From CAZUCE01 sp964619265 (GTDB taxonomy: Bacteria; Planctomycetota; UBA1135; GCA-002686595), in contig CAZUCE010000002.1 in NCBI GenBank assembly GCA_964619265.1, forward strand, positions 124,001-188,000: a stretch of DNA of 64,000 bases, read 5' to 3'. A program made the position numbers and the translations under genes. Under the pieces are notes generated by a model. That model worked only from the letters and a program-made list of their open reading frames with translations. It did not search any database and was not told the origin of the DNA. Positions 9,127 through 17,542 of this stretch are shown piece after piece (position 1 is the stretch's first letter; every line of letters begins with the position of its first letter).

Positions 9127-10371
9127 CGAAGCGAGGGCGCGCTCCCGTTCACCGAGTAACTCCGCAGCCGAGGCGCGGGCCAGAGCATCGCCCGGGGTCT
9201 CGGCGGGGCCCGAAGCCAAGGCTTCAAGTTCGGGGTTGCGCAGTGCGACCAGAACGACCAAGTGACGCTTGGTCAGCGGCCGCAGGGCACGGGCGATTGG
9301 TTCGGAGGCGACCGGATCGAGCAGGTCCGAAAACACGACCACCAGGGAGCGGCGCGCAAGCAGCCGGTCCAGCCTTCCGAGGCAGGTCGGGTAGTCAGGC
9401 TCAACCGGTCGCGCCCGAAGTTCCGCCAGCAACTCGGGGATGCTCTGCCAGCCCGTGGCGTGGGGCAGGCGCTCGGCGTGCACCGAATCGGAGAAGGCGA
9501 TCAGGCCGGTGGGATCCGAAAAGCTACGAGCGACCCGCGACAGCACGCTGGCGGCTTCGCAGGCGTGGTCGAGTCGGTTGCGTGCCGCAACACCGCTGGG
9601 CTCATTTTCCCGGGCGGCCAGCGTGCGTTCGGCCATCGCGCGACCGGTGTCGAGGCACAGCATCAGATTTTGGCTGCGCTCGGTTTCGTAGCGACGAACA
9701 ATCGGCCGCCGATGGCGAGCGCTGGCCTTCCAGTCGACCCGCCGGGGATCGTCGCCCCGTACGTACTCGGCCAAAGACTCGAAGCTGCCGCCGTCGCCGC
9801 GCTGGCGCGACCGGCGCAGGCCGGCGCGGCGCTGGGTTCGTTCGGCGCGAGCACTTTCTCGAGCCGACTCGAGCAGGCCCGGTAGGACCAGAATCTCCCG
9901 ATCCAAGGGGACTCGAAACTCTGCGCGGGTGAGTCCAAGCGCACCGGTGGCAAACACATCAAGAGCCTCCACGCGGTAGCGTCCGCGGCGGTGTGCTTCG
10001 AGCGGCAGGTTGACCTCGCTGCGCTGACCGGCGCGAAGTTGCAAAGGGGTGATGGCGAGCGCTGTGTCGGTCGCCAGCTCCGGAGCGAGGGACAGAGCCA
10101 AGGAGAGTTGGGCATCCTCGGTCGATTTTTCCGTGCGCAGCAGCGCCCGGGCCTGTTGTCCCTGCGCGAGGCGGCGGGGGACATCGCAGGTAAATTCCGG
10201 GCAACCCCTGCGGCGTGCCGCCACGAAGTCGTAGAGGCTCAGCGCAACCAGTGCGGTGAGAGCTGCGAAGCCCAGGGGCGGCAAAACCGAGATCACGGCG
10301 GCCCCGAGTACGCTGAACAGGGCTGCCCGGCGTGTTGGGCTCGGAACGAACCGGCGGACAGAACCGCTCAC
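9025..10371 (-). CDS. DUF58 (VWA-like) protein of the first MoxR cluster
   Basis: A 448-residue protein with two N-terminal membrane helices (residues 15-50), a beta-rich middle, then the DUF58 signature (LAEYVRGDDPRRVDWKASAR, with RRYETERSQ following) and a von Willebrand A-like region (LMLCLDTGRAM, LVVVFSDLLDP). Such proteins occur next to MoxR ATPases, where they are thought to help mature or regulate a partner complex; the exact job is unknown. GTG 10371 overlaps the MoxR stop by four bases. The 3' end runs 102 bp into the convergent RDD-SpoIIM gene. Confidence 0.9.
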   Translation of the reverse strand: MSGSVRRFVPSPTRRAALFSVLGAAVISVLPPLGFAALTALVALSLYDFVAARRRGCPEFTCDVPRRLAQGQQARALLRTEKSTEDAQLSLALSLAPELATDTALAITPLQLRAGQRSEVNLPLEAHRRGRYRVEALDVFATGALGLTRAEFRVPLDREILVLPGLLESARESARAERTQRRAGLRRSRQRGDGGSFESLAEYVRGDDPRRVDWKASARHRRPIVRRYETERSQNLMLCLDTGRAMAERTLAARENEPSGVAARNRLDHACEAASVLSRVARSFSDPTGLIAFSDSVHAERLPHATGWQSIPELLAELRARPVEPDYPTCLGRLDRLLARRSLVVVFSDLLDPVASEPIARALRPLTKRHLVVLVALRNPELEALASGPAETPGDALARASAAELLGERERALASLRERGVTVLDVAPGRAVESAVARYLEIKSSGAL

Positions 10372-11384
10372 GCAGGATCCTGATTGGAAGGTGCGGGGAC
10401 CGTTGCGAGGGCGCTCCGGATGCGATCGTCGGCATCCACGCCGTCGAGTTCAGCCTCGGCGCTGACCACTACCCGGTGACGCAGGACGGCCAAGCAGGAG
10501 TCTTTCACATCGTCCGGAGTCGCAAAGTCGCGTCCGGCGAGCAGGGCACGAGATTTAGCCAGCTGAAACAGGGCAACGCTGGCCCGGGGGCTGGCGCCGA
10601 TGAGAAGATTGGGGTCTTCGCGGGTCGCGCGGACCAAACGCGCCACGTAACCCAGTAGCTCAGGGTCGGTTCGCACCGCGCGCGCGTGATTGCGCAGTTC
10701 GGTCAGGCTCTCGGTGCCCAGCGGAGCGGAAGACTCGGCGGCGGCTCCGATTCCAAAGGTCTCGGGATGGCGTGCGTCGAAGCCTGCCGCGTAACGCTCC
10801 AGCAGGTGAATTTCGGTGGCTTCGCTGGGGTAGTCGACCCGCAGCTTCACCAGAAATCGATCGAGTTGGGCTTCGGGCAGTGGGTAGGTGCCCTCGAACT
10901 CGATCGGGTTCTGGGTCGCAAAAACGGTGAAGTTCGGAGGAAGCGCATGTGTTTCTCCGTCGGAAGTCACACGGCCCTCTTGCATGGCTTCCAGTAGGGC
11001 GGCTTGGGTCTTGGCTGGCGCGCGGTTGATTTCGTCGCACAGGCACAGATCGCAAAACAGCGGACCGGGACGAAACGCGAAGCCGTTGCTGGAGGGATCG
11101 AACACGCCGACTCCGGTGATGTCGGAGGGCATCAGGTCGGGAGTGAACTGGATGCGCTTCAGCTCGAGAGTCAAGCACTGGGCGAGCGCGGAAACCGCCA
11201 AAGTCTTGGCCGTTCCGGGGACGCCCTCGAGCAGGACGTGGCCGCCTGCGAGCCATGCGCAGACCAGTTCTTCCAGCAACTCACGCTGGCCGAGTACCAC
11301 CTTGTCGAGCGAGTCCACGAGGGCCCGGGCGCGCGCGCCGGAGGATTCGGCGCTTTCCGGGGAAAGGTGAGGCAGTTGGTTCAT
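10368..11384 (-). CDS. MoxR-family AAA+ ATPase (cluster 1)
   Basis: 338 residues. Walker A is GVPGTAKT, Walker B is LCDEIN with the MoxR-typical RAPAKTQAALLEAMQE following, sensor 1 is ATQNPIE, and the arginine-rich sensor 2 segment is GASPRASVAL. MoxR ATPases act as chaperones that insert cofactors or assemble envelope complexes together with DUF58/VWA partners. ATG 11384 is chosen because it gives the usual N-terminal length; the open frame continues upstream into the DUF4350 gene. The gap to that gene is 28 bp, and the downstream DUF58 gene overlaps by four bases. A paralogue is found at 45.2 kb. Confidence 0.93.
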   Translation of the reverse strand: MNQLPHLSPESAESSGARARALVDSLDKVVLGQRELLEELVCAWLAGGHVLLEGVPGTAKTLAVSALAQCLTLELKRIQFTPDLMPSDITGVGVFDPSSNGFAFRPGPLFCDLCLCDEINRAPAKTQAALLEAMQEGRVTSDGETHALPPNFTVFATQNPIEFEGTYPLPEAQLDRFLVKLRVDYPSEATEIHLLERYAAGFDARHPETFGIGAAAESSAPLGTESLTELRNHARAVRTDPELLGYVARLVRATREDPNLLIGASPRASVALFQLAKSRALLAGRDFATPDDVKDSCLAVLRHRVVVSAEAELDGVDADDRIRSALATVPAPSNQDPA

Positions 11385-11412
11385 CGCGGGGTGGGCCCGT
11401 TTGGAAAGGCTG

Positions 11413-12660
11413 TCAGATTCGGTGCGAAAGCTCGGCGAGAGCGTCGAGCGCCCGACACAGTTCCGGTAGGTCGTCGAGGGGAAGCGGAGCTCCGCTGCGC
11501 TCCGTTTCAAGGGCGCGCGAGATGGACTCGAGCTCAGCGGCGCGGTCCGGACGTGCGTTGCGCAGGCGCTGGGATTCCGCAGCGAGAGCGTCTAGCACGG
11601 CGTTTGGGGCGGCCGATGTCCTGGGTAGCAGGCTGCGTCCGGCCGCGAGCAACAGGGCTCTTCGCGGACGTTGGCCGGCTTTGGCCCGAGCGTAACCAGA
11701 AGCTAGGGCGTGGGCATGCTCCACCGAGGACCTTCTCGGCCGCGGTGGCTCTGCGAGCGCTGGTCCTAGCCGGCGGGCGCCGAACAGCAGCCAGGCGAGG
11801 CCGAGCAAGCCGAGCACCAAGATGGCCAGCCCGAGCGAGTCGTGTAGCAGAAAGTGAAGCAGGCTCCCGGTGGGGCCGGAAAACGTCCCGTGTCCGTGAT
11901 GTCGCTCATCGAATACGACCCGCGGAGTTCCGCCAGGCCCAGCGGCAGCCAGGGCCTGCCGCTGCAGTTCGAGGGCAAGCTCCACGGGGAGATCCGATTC
12001 TCCCAGGCGAGCGCTGGTGAAGGGCTCGGGGCTGGCGACCACCGACAGGACACCGCGACCGACTGAGATCCGCGTGGCAAAGGGCCTCCCCGAAGGAGTC
12101 ACGATCCAGTCCTCGCGGGGCCCCGTGTCGTCGCTGAACTCGAGCAGGTGGGGAAACTGGCCGCCCAACTCCAGCTCTCGCTGGGTCGTCTCCGGTGATT
12201 CGGGCGCTGCGAACAGGCGTGAGGCGCCAGCCTTGGTGGTTCCCAGGCCAAAGTGCTCACGCAGCTCTTGGTCGTGGAGCTTCTGCTCCACGAGGGTTGG
12301 ATTGGAAATGAGCCGTTCGGAAGCCAGCACCCAGATCGCCCGTCCGCCGGAACGGAGCCAGCTCACCAGGGCTTCGAGTTCCCCGTCGGCGGGCGCTGAG
12401 GTCGGAGCAAGAATCACCAGGGCCGCGTCCCTTGCGCCGTGATCGAGCTCAAGCCAGGTCCGCAGCAGCGGCCCGCTCTCGACGTCGAGTTCGGCGACCG
12501 CGAGGGGCCAGGCGGCGCCTCCCAAGGGGCCCAGAGTCAAAGTGGAAAGCCGGACGACCTCCTCCGCACGCTCCTCGTCTCCTCCAATCCAACCGGAGAA
12601 CAAGAGGAACAGCGCGGCCACGACCAGCCATCCGCGCTCGGAGGGACGAAACCTGTTCAT
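11413..12660 (-). CDS. DUF4350-type membrane protein
   Basis: 415 residues. One N-terminal membrane helix (about 10-25) and one strong helix near 260-285 (LGLAILVLGLLGLAWLLFG) frame a periplasmic GATase-like segment that contains LVSWLRSGGRAIWV, a pattern usual in DUF4350 proteins; the tail after the second helix is cytoplasmic and rich in Ala/Arg/Leu. Such genes are standard members of moxR-DUF58-DUF4129 clusters. ATG 12660 shares four bases (ATGA) with the stop of the DUF4129 gene upstream. Function is unknown, but co-transcription with moxR is near certain. Confidence 0.78.
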   Translation of the reverse strand: MNRFRPSERGWLVVAALFLLFSGWIGGDEERAEEVVRLSTLTLGPLGGAAWPLAVAELDVESGPLLRTWLELDHGARDAALVILAPTSAPADGELEALVSWLRSGGRAIWVLASERLISNPTLVEQKLHDQELREHFGLGTTKAGASRLFAAPESPETTQRELELGGQFPHLLEFSDDTGPREDWIVTPSGRPFATRISVGRGVLSVVASPEPFTSARLGESDLPVELALELQRQALAAAGPGGTPRVVFDERHHGHGTFSGPTGSLLHFLLHDSLGLAILVLGLLGLAWLLFGARRLGPALAEPPRPRRSSVEHAHALASGYARAKAGQRPRRALLLAAGRSLLPRTSAAPNAVLDALAAESQRLRNARPDRAAELESISRALETERSGAPLPLDDLPELCRALDALAELSHRI

Positions 12661-13307
12661 TCCCCGGCCCCCAGCTCGCGCGCGAGGCGCTCCCAGTCTT
12701 CGAACTGCTGGTGGGTCGCAGCGCGGCCGCCCCACAGAACTGGATCGAGCCGTTGGATCAGCTCACCAAACGTGGCCCGCTTCCGAGGCTCGAGCTCGCG
12801 GCGATAATCGCCAGGCGTTTTGTCCTTGGCCAATTGGATTTGGTCCCGCTCGTCGAGGGACTCAAGCGTCGCGGTGTACAGCAACTGGCCCGCGGCGCGC
12901 AGCTCGTTCGCACGAGCCAATTCCAGGGCCCGGAGAAAACCTCCTCGAGCTTGACCGGCACGTTCTTCCGCTCCGGAACCGTGCACCGGTTGTTCGAGGA
13001 CGCGCTTGCGCGCGACGCGCGGCAGACGCAGAAACGACCAGCCGAGCGCAGCGATGGCAAGCGCCAGCAATCCGAAGACGAACCACGGCAGAATCGACTC
13101 GGCGGCCGCAGACCCGAACAGGCTGCCCAGAAGCTCACCGAGCAGCTCGAGCAGCCACTCCTTGGCTTGCTCCAACCGGCTCGGTTCTTTGAGCCGGTAT
13201 TCCGGCGAGCCGGCGATTTCGGCGAATCGGACGCGAAGGTCGTCGTCAGGAACCGAATTCACGGCCGGGGCCGAACCCAGCTTCTCCGCGACTTGCGCTC
13301 GCTCCAC
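12657..13307 (-). CDS. DUF4129-type membrane protein
   Basis: 216 residues with a single membrane helix (about 72-92, ILPWFVFGLLALAIAALGWSFL) and a cytoplasmic C-terminal DUF4129 domain (RALELARANELRAAGQLLYTATLESLDERDQI... TPGDYRREL... FGELIQRLDPVLWGG...). The Trp/Gly and Tyr-Arg positions are those seen in DUF4129 domains that also form the tail of transglutaminase-type proteins, such as the one at 47.4 kb. GTG 13307 is the start. It follows the upstream membrane-protein gene after 6 bp and overlaps the DUF4350 gene by four bases. Confidence 0.75.
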   Translation of the reverse strand: MERAQVAEKLGSAPAVNSVPDDDLRVRFAEIAGSPEYRLKEPSRLEQAKEWLLELLGELLGSLFGSAAAESILPWFVFGLLALAIAALGWSFLRLPRVARKRVLEQPVHGSGAEERAGQARGGFLRALELARANELRAAGQLLYTATLESLDERDQIQLAKDKTPGDYRRELEPRKRATFGELIQRLDPVLWGGRAATHQQFEDWERLARELGAGE

Positions 13308-13313
13308 AGGCGT

Positions 13314-14168
13314 TCAGGCCCGCGGCTCGTGTTGAAGGGCGGCTTCGAACGCATCCGCTTCGAGGTCCATGTCATAGCCCTCTGAGCGAACCCGGAGCTC
13401 GTAATACAGCAGCGTCGAGAGGATGATGCCGAAAGGCTGGATCAAGGCGCTGACCAAGGCGCCGACGAGGATCGCCGAGGGGGGGCTGACGATTGCATCG
13501 CCGGTGAGCTGTTCCAGATCTTCGGTCGCCCAAAGGGTCGATACCTGGGCGATGGCGGCCGGAATTCCGACCAGGATCAGGCCTAAGACGGTGACCGCAA
13601 AAATGCGCCAAAAAGAGCCATTTGTGAGCCGGAACGAGCGCGGAACGAACGACCATTCGCGCTCGAGCAGCAAAACCTGTCGCCAGGGGTGCAGTCGCAC
13701 CCAAACGAACAGTGCGATCGGGAAAAGGCCCAGGCTCAAGGCGATGCTCGCGGCCTCTCCGGCCACTCCGGCCACGATCGCGACCGGAACGAAGGCAACG
13801 AGCCCGGCCAGCATGAGAATCACCACGCCGATGAAGTACGGGATGACACCACGAATCGCGAATCCCAGGCTGGCCATGCGATCCAAGGGCTCGCCGAGGA
13901 TCGCTCGCGCGGCAAGCCACAAAACCGCGACGACCTGCAGTCCGTAGCTGAGGAACGAAACGGCCGTGGCCGCTAGCGGAGCCGGGAAGGCCACCATCAC
14001 AACCGGTGCTTGGCAGATCAGGCCGACGATCCAAAAGTCGGCTAGGTGCGCTCGGAAGATCCGGAATGCGCCGTCGAGCAGTTCTCCGACGCCCATCGGG
14101 CGCAGGAAGTTCTCCTGCACTTGAGCGCCGGATTCTGAGTCAGGTTGGGGGGGCGAAGAATTAGGCAA
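13314..14168 (-). CDS. Polytopic membrane protein (GDPD-membrane-domain-like)
   Basis: 284 residues with about six hydrophobic segments. The opening LRPMGVGELLDGAFRIFRAHLADF matches a widespread integral-membrane family (the membrane domain also found before glycerophosphodiester phosphodiesterases), known only as DUF. It sits first in the minus-strand MoxR cluster, as similar proteins often do. The start is TTG 14168; a GTG about 20 codons later (before QENF) is the alternative. No catalytic residues are visible, so a scaffold or transport role cannot be told apart. Confidence 0.7.
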   Translation of the reverse strand: MPNSSPPQPDSESGAQVQENFLRPMGVGELLDGAFRIFRAHLADFWIVGLICQAPVVMVAFPAPLAATAVSFLSYGLQVVAVLWLAARAILGEPLDRMASLGFAIRGVIPYFIGVVILMLAGLVAFVPVAIVAGVAGEAASIALSLGLFPIALFVWVRLHPWRQVLLLEREWSFVPRSFRLTNGSFWRIFAVTVLGLILVGIPAAIAQVSTLWATEDLEQLTGDAIVSPPSAILVGALVSALIQPFGIILSTLLYYELRVRSEGYDMDLEADAFEAALQHEPRA

Positions 14169-14186
14169 GGTCTTGGCAGCCTGCGT

Positions 14187-14501
14187 TCAGACGCCGGCGG
14201 CTTCCATCTTGGCTTGGAGATCCCCAGAGTTGAGCATCTCCTCCATGATGTCGCTTCCGCCGACGAGCTCGCCGCCGACGAACAGTTGCGGCGTGGTCGG
14301 CCAGTTTGAGAAGGAGACCAAAGCGGGGCGGATGCTCTCGTCGTCGAAGATGTTCACGACGGTGAACTCCTTGCCTAGGCGCTCGAGGATGTCGATGGCC
14401 TTGGCGCTAAAGCCGCACATCGGCTGAAACCGGGTGCCCTTGGCGAACAGAACGAGTTTGTCCGACTGGACGGTTTCCTTGACGGTGTCTGAGTTCCACA
14501 T
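14187..14501 (-). CDS. grxD: Monothiol glutaredoxin (Grx4/GrxD type)
   Basis: 104 residues, the standard length. The active site is CGFS with Cys29, preceded by KGTRFQPM; the glutathione-binding WPTTPQLFVGGELVGGSDI follows. CGFS glutaredoxins bind a [2Fe-2S] cluster with glutathione and pass it on, often together with a BolA protein. The bolA-like gene lies just upstream on the same strand, 65 bp away. One oddity is the KGT-RFQ-PMCGFS loop, where the family usually has KGTPxxPxCGFS: the first Pro is replaced by Arg. Confidence 0.93.
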   Translation of the reverse strand: MWNSDTVKETVQSDKLVLFAKGTRFQPMCGFSAKAIDILERLGKEFTVVNIFDDESIRPALVSFSNWPTTPQLFVGGELVGGSDIMEEMLNSGDLQAKMEAAGV

Positions 14502-14566
14502 GATGAAAATTCGGGTGATGAATGAGGTGGGCGGGAGAAGGAAAGACTTTGCGCTCGCGCCGGAGG

Positions 14567-14791
14567 CTATTCCGGGCGCGTCTTGATCTGCAGGGCGTGG
14601 ATGGCGCCCCCCATGTGCTCGGAGCACGCGGCGTGGACGATCTTGTGCTGGTCGATCAGGGATTTGCCCTCGAAGACCTTGGCGACCACCTCCACGTGGA
14701 AATGGTCCGAGGTGCCCGTGAGGTCGCGGACGCGGACGGTGGATTCGGGAATTCGCTCCGAGAGCAGCATTTGGAGCTGGGTCGTGGTCAT
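14567..14791 (-). CDS. BolA/IbaG family protein
   Basis: 74 residues. The class II KH-like fold is recognisable: SDHFHVEVVAKVFEGKSLIDQHKIVHAAC followed by a short IHALQIKT strand. The His in SDHFH and that in HKIVHAA are the conserved cluster-ligand candidates of BolA proteins. It probably forms a heterodimeric Fe-S complex with the CGFS glutaredoxin encoded next to it. ATG 14791 is chosen over TTG 14794. The gene is divergent from the cytochrome-type gene at 14897. Confidence 0.9.
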   Translation of the reverse strand: MTTTQLQMLLSERIPESTVRVRDLTGTSDHFHVEVVAKVFEGKSLIDQHKIVHAACSEHMGGAIHALQIKTRPE

Positions 14792-14896
14792 CAAGGCGGT
14801 TTACCTGCGTTGGGGGGCCGTGGGGGCCTAGAATGCCGGGCGACGCCGCGGCATCCGGACGATAGGCTACCGCTCCCGATCCTTCTAGACATCCCA

Positions 14897-15781
14897 ATGC
14901 CTGACCTCACTCGTATCTCCGAACTCGAAGCCTGGCTCGATTTTTCCGGCCGGCTCCATCCGCTTCTGGTCCATTTCCCGATCGCCCTGCTGATCGTGGC
15001 CTTCCTGCTCGAGGTCGTATTCGGTCGAAGTCGGCGCCCTGGAAGCGTCCAATCGGTCTTGGTCGTCCAGACGTTCGGAGCCCTTGGGGCGGCCGTGGCC
15101 GCGGGTGCCGGCTGGATGCTGGCCCTGCAGCACAACGCTTCTGGGGCCCGTGCCGAGGCCCTGGAACTCCACCGCTGGGCCGGCGTGGTCACGGCCGCGG
15201 TGGCCCTTCTGGCCCTGTTGGTGGGCCTCGCGGTCCGCAAGCGCCAAGGCGGCGGAGGCGTGGCCCTGTTCCGCTGGCTGTTGTTCCTCGGAGCCGGAGG
15301 CGTCGGCGCCGCCGGGCACCTGGGCGCTGGCCTGGTGTGGGGCGATAGCTACCTGTTCGACCCCTTCGCAGGCGACGGCAAAGAGTCCGCACCCGAAGTG
15401 CCGGTCGTGACCGAGGACATTTCAGTGGACGATCCGTCCGAATCCGGGGATCTCGAGGCCGCCGTCGGAGCGGCCTTGGGCTCGAACGCGAGCCTGATCG
15501 CTGGGGTGGAAGCCGTCTTTGCGGAGAGCTGCTTGCAGTGTCACGGACCCACGCGCGCCCGGGCCGGACTGCGACTCGACGATCTGCACAGCCTCACGGA
15601 CGACGAAGACCCCAGCTTGGGCGTAGTCGTCCCCGACGACCTGGACGAGAGCTGGCTGTGGACGGTCATCACCCTCCCCGAGGAGGACCCCGATCACATG
15701 CCCAAGGATGAGCCCTCGTTGGACGCCGCTTCCTTGGCTGCGGTCAAGGCTTGGATTCTGGCGGGCGCTCCATCGGAGTGA
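14897..15781 (+). CDS. DUF2231 membrane protein with C-terminal planctomycete cytochrome c motif
   Basis: 294 residues. Four membrane helices of DUF2231 type (starting GRLHPLLVHFPIALLIVAFL, then AAVAAGAGWMLAL, an AVALLALLVG helix and a fourth near residue 140) are followed by a soluble C-terminal region with a CLQCH haem-binding motif at 212-216 and GPTRARAGLRLDD, the pattern of the planctomycete cytochrome PSCyt1. This suggests a membrane-anchored haem protein facing the periplasm. Members of this group often precede sulfatase or DUF1501 genes, but none is here. The gene converges on the permease genes, 10 bp between stops. Confidence 0.85.
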   Translation: MPDLTRISELEAWLDFSGRLHPLLVHFPIALLIVAFLLEVVFGRSRRPGSVQSVLVVQTFGALGAAVAAGAGWMLALQHNASGARAEALELHRWAGVVTAAVALLALLVGLAVRKRQGGGGVALFRWLLFLGAGGVGAAGHLGAGLVWGDSYLFDPFAGDGKESAPEVPVVTEDISVDDPSESGDLEAAVGAALGSNASLIAGVEAVFAESCLQCHGPTRARAGLRLDDLHSLTDDEDPSLGVVVPDDLDESWLWTVITLPEEDPDHMPKDEPSLDAASLAAVKAWILAGAPSE

Positions 15782-15791
15782 CCTCGCTGCG

Positions 15792-16700
15792 TTAGCGGAG
15801 CGCGCTGCGGACGCGGCGCGAAAAGAACTCGGCCGCTAGCACAAGCAGCGCGCCGAGGGCGATCCACCAAAGCATCTCGTCGTAGTAGCGCCGGGTGCGC
15901 TCCAGCTCGATGCGGTAGCCGAGGGAAGCGATTCCCAGCAGGCCCAGCACGGTCGCTTCGCGGACGCAGGTCTCGAACCGGTAGAACGCAAAACTCGCGA
16001 AGCGAGTCCGCGTTCGGGGCTGGGCGACCAGCGCGAGCTGGGCGCGGCTTGCACCCCCCAGGCGCAGGGCCCGTCCGGGCCCGCTCGGCAGGTTTTCGAT
16101 CGTCTCGGCCTGAAGCCGGCCAAGGATTCCCGTGTTGTGGATCGCGAGGGCTAGGACCGCCGGCCACGCGCCGCGGCCGAAAAGGGCGACGGCGAGGAAC
16201 GCGAGCACAAATTCCGGGAGCGCACGCAGCAGAACGAACGCCCAGCGGACGCATCCGGCTGCGAATCCACGCAGGGGAGCCGGTCCGGATTCCAGGTGAG
16301 GGTCGCGTTCGGCCAGGGTGCGGGCGGCGAGCGGGGCGAGGAGTCCCGCGCCTGCGACCGCGAGGCCGATGGCGGTCGCCGCAATGGCCGCGGTGGTTCC
16401 GACCACCCTGAGCGCGTCCCAGGTGGCGTGCTCGGCGAGCCAGCGCATGAAGTCCCCGGGCCCGCGTTCAGCGGTTCGCAGCTCCGGTGGCACCAGCCCC
16501 TTCAGAAATCGAGTGAACCGAGCTTGTCGGTTGCTTTCGAACGCGGCCCCGAAAGAGAACAGCCCCTTGGAAGCCGCGAGGGCAAGCAGCCCCGCGAACA
16601 CCGCAAGACTCGACATCAGCAACACCGGGCGGGGGCGCCTCCGGCGCAGTTCGTCCAGCTTGGAATCGAGAGGGTCGGTCTTGGTGGAGGAGGAGCTCAC
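15792..16700 (-). CDS. PhnE-type ABC transporter permease (second copy)
   Basis: 302 residues. After a cytoplasmic Lys/Arg-rich start come about six membrane helices; the permease EAA-loop region is seen in LRLGGASRAQLALV and the PhnE-type FYRFETCVREATVLGLLGIASLGYRIEL near the C-terminus. It is the second of two adjacent permease genes, which implies a heterodimeric channel. GTG 16700 overlaps the stop of the first permease by four bases. Confidence 0.85.
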   Translation of the reverse strand: MSSSSTKTDPLDSKLDELRRRRPRPVLLMSSLAVFAGLLALAASKGLFSFGAAFESNRQARFTRFLKGLVPPELRTAERGPGDFMRWLAEHATWDALRVVGTTAAIAATAIGLAVAGAGLLAPLAARTLAERDPHLESGPAPLRGFAAGCVRWAFVLLRALPEFVLAFLAVALFGRGAWPAVLALAIHNTGILGRLQAETIENLPSGPGRALRLGGASRAQLALVAQPRTRTRFASFAFYRFETCVREATVLGLLGIASLGYRIELERTRRYYDEMLWWIALGALLVLAAEFFSRRVRSALR

Positions 16701-17542
16701 GCGACAAACCTCCGGCGCAGGCGTGCGCTCCACAACTCGAGTGCGAGGACCACCGCGATCAGGACGTACAGATAGGTCCAAACTTCGGCGAAGTGCCGAT
16801 TCTCGAAGGCCAGTTCAATGCGCAGCCCGAGGGTCGGAAGACCGAGGAATCCGAGTACCGCCGCGGAGCGGACGGCGCATTCGAAGCGATAAAACGTGTA
16901 GGCCAGGAGCGCCGGCAAGGCGGGCACGACACGGCCGAATCCGAACGCGCCGAGCCGGGTCGCTCCCAGCAAGGCAAGGGTGTCTTCGCGCTGCTCGGTC
17001 TGTTCGTCGAGCAGTTCTCCAAACAGCTTGGCCAGCGTGCCCGCGTAGGTCATCGCGATCGCGAGCACCGACAGAGCGGGAATTAGACCGAGCGCGGCTA
17101 GAAACAGCACAGCCCATAACAGCTCGTGGATCGAGCGCGCCAGGGCGGCGATCAGTCGTGCGGTACCCGCCGCCAACTTCGCGAGACGGCCCGGGGACGG
17201 AGCGCTCGACCAGAAATGTTCGGAGCAGGCCAATCCTAGGGGGAGGCCCAGGACCAGCGAGAGACCGAGTCCGGCAGCAGCGAACGCCAGGGTTCGGAGC
17301 AGGGCGGAGCCGAGTGCGACGGCAAACGGCGGGGTGCCTTCGGGCAGCCCGGTGGTTTGGTAGTCGAGGGCGGGGTGCAACGCAGCGCGAAGAAAGTCGC
17401 TGAGTAGGTCGAGACCACCTGCGTTCGGCGTGAGGCCCGACCAGGAAAGGTCGAGGCTCAGGCCCGCGATCACGACCACCACGGCCGTTGCCACCAAGGC
17501 CCGGGTCCCGCGGCGATCTAGTCGGTCGAACGACCCCTTCAC
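16697..17542 (-). CDS. PhnE-type ABC transporter permease (first copy)
   Basis: 281 residues with about six membrane helices and the PhnE hallmark FYRFECAVRSAAVLGFLGLPTLGLRIEL close to the C-terminus. The EAA-loop segment is LALLGATRLGAFGFGRVV. Together with the second permease it would form the membrane channel of the importer. GTG 17542 overlaps the ATPase stop by four bases, so all four transporter genes are joined end to start. Confidence 0.85.
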   Translation of the reverse strand: MKGSFDRLDRRGTRALVATAVVVVIAGLSLDLSWSGLTPNAGGLDLLSDFLRAALHPALDYQTTGLPEGTPPFAVALGSALLRTLAFAAAGLGLSLVLGLPLGLACSEHFWSSAPSPGRLAKLAAGTARLIAALARSIHELLWAVLFLAALGLIPALSVLAIAMTYAGTLAKLFGELLDEQTEQREDTLALLGATRLGAFGFGRVVPALPALLAYTFYRFECAVRSAAVLGFLGLPTLGLRIELAFENRHFAEVWTYLYVLIAVVLALELWSARLRRRFVA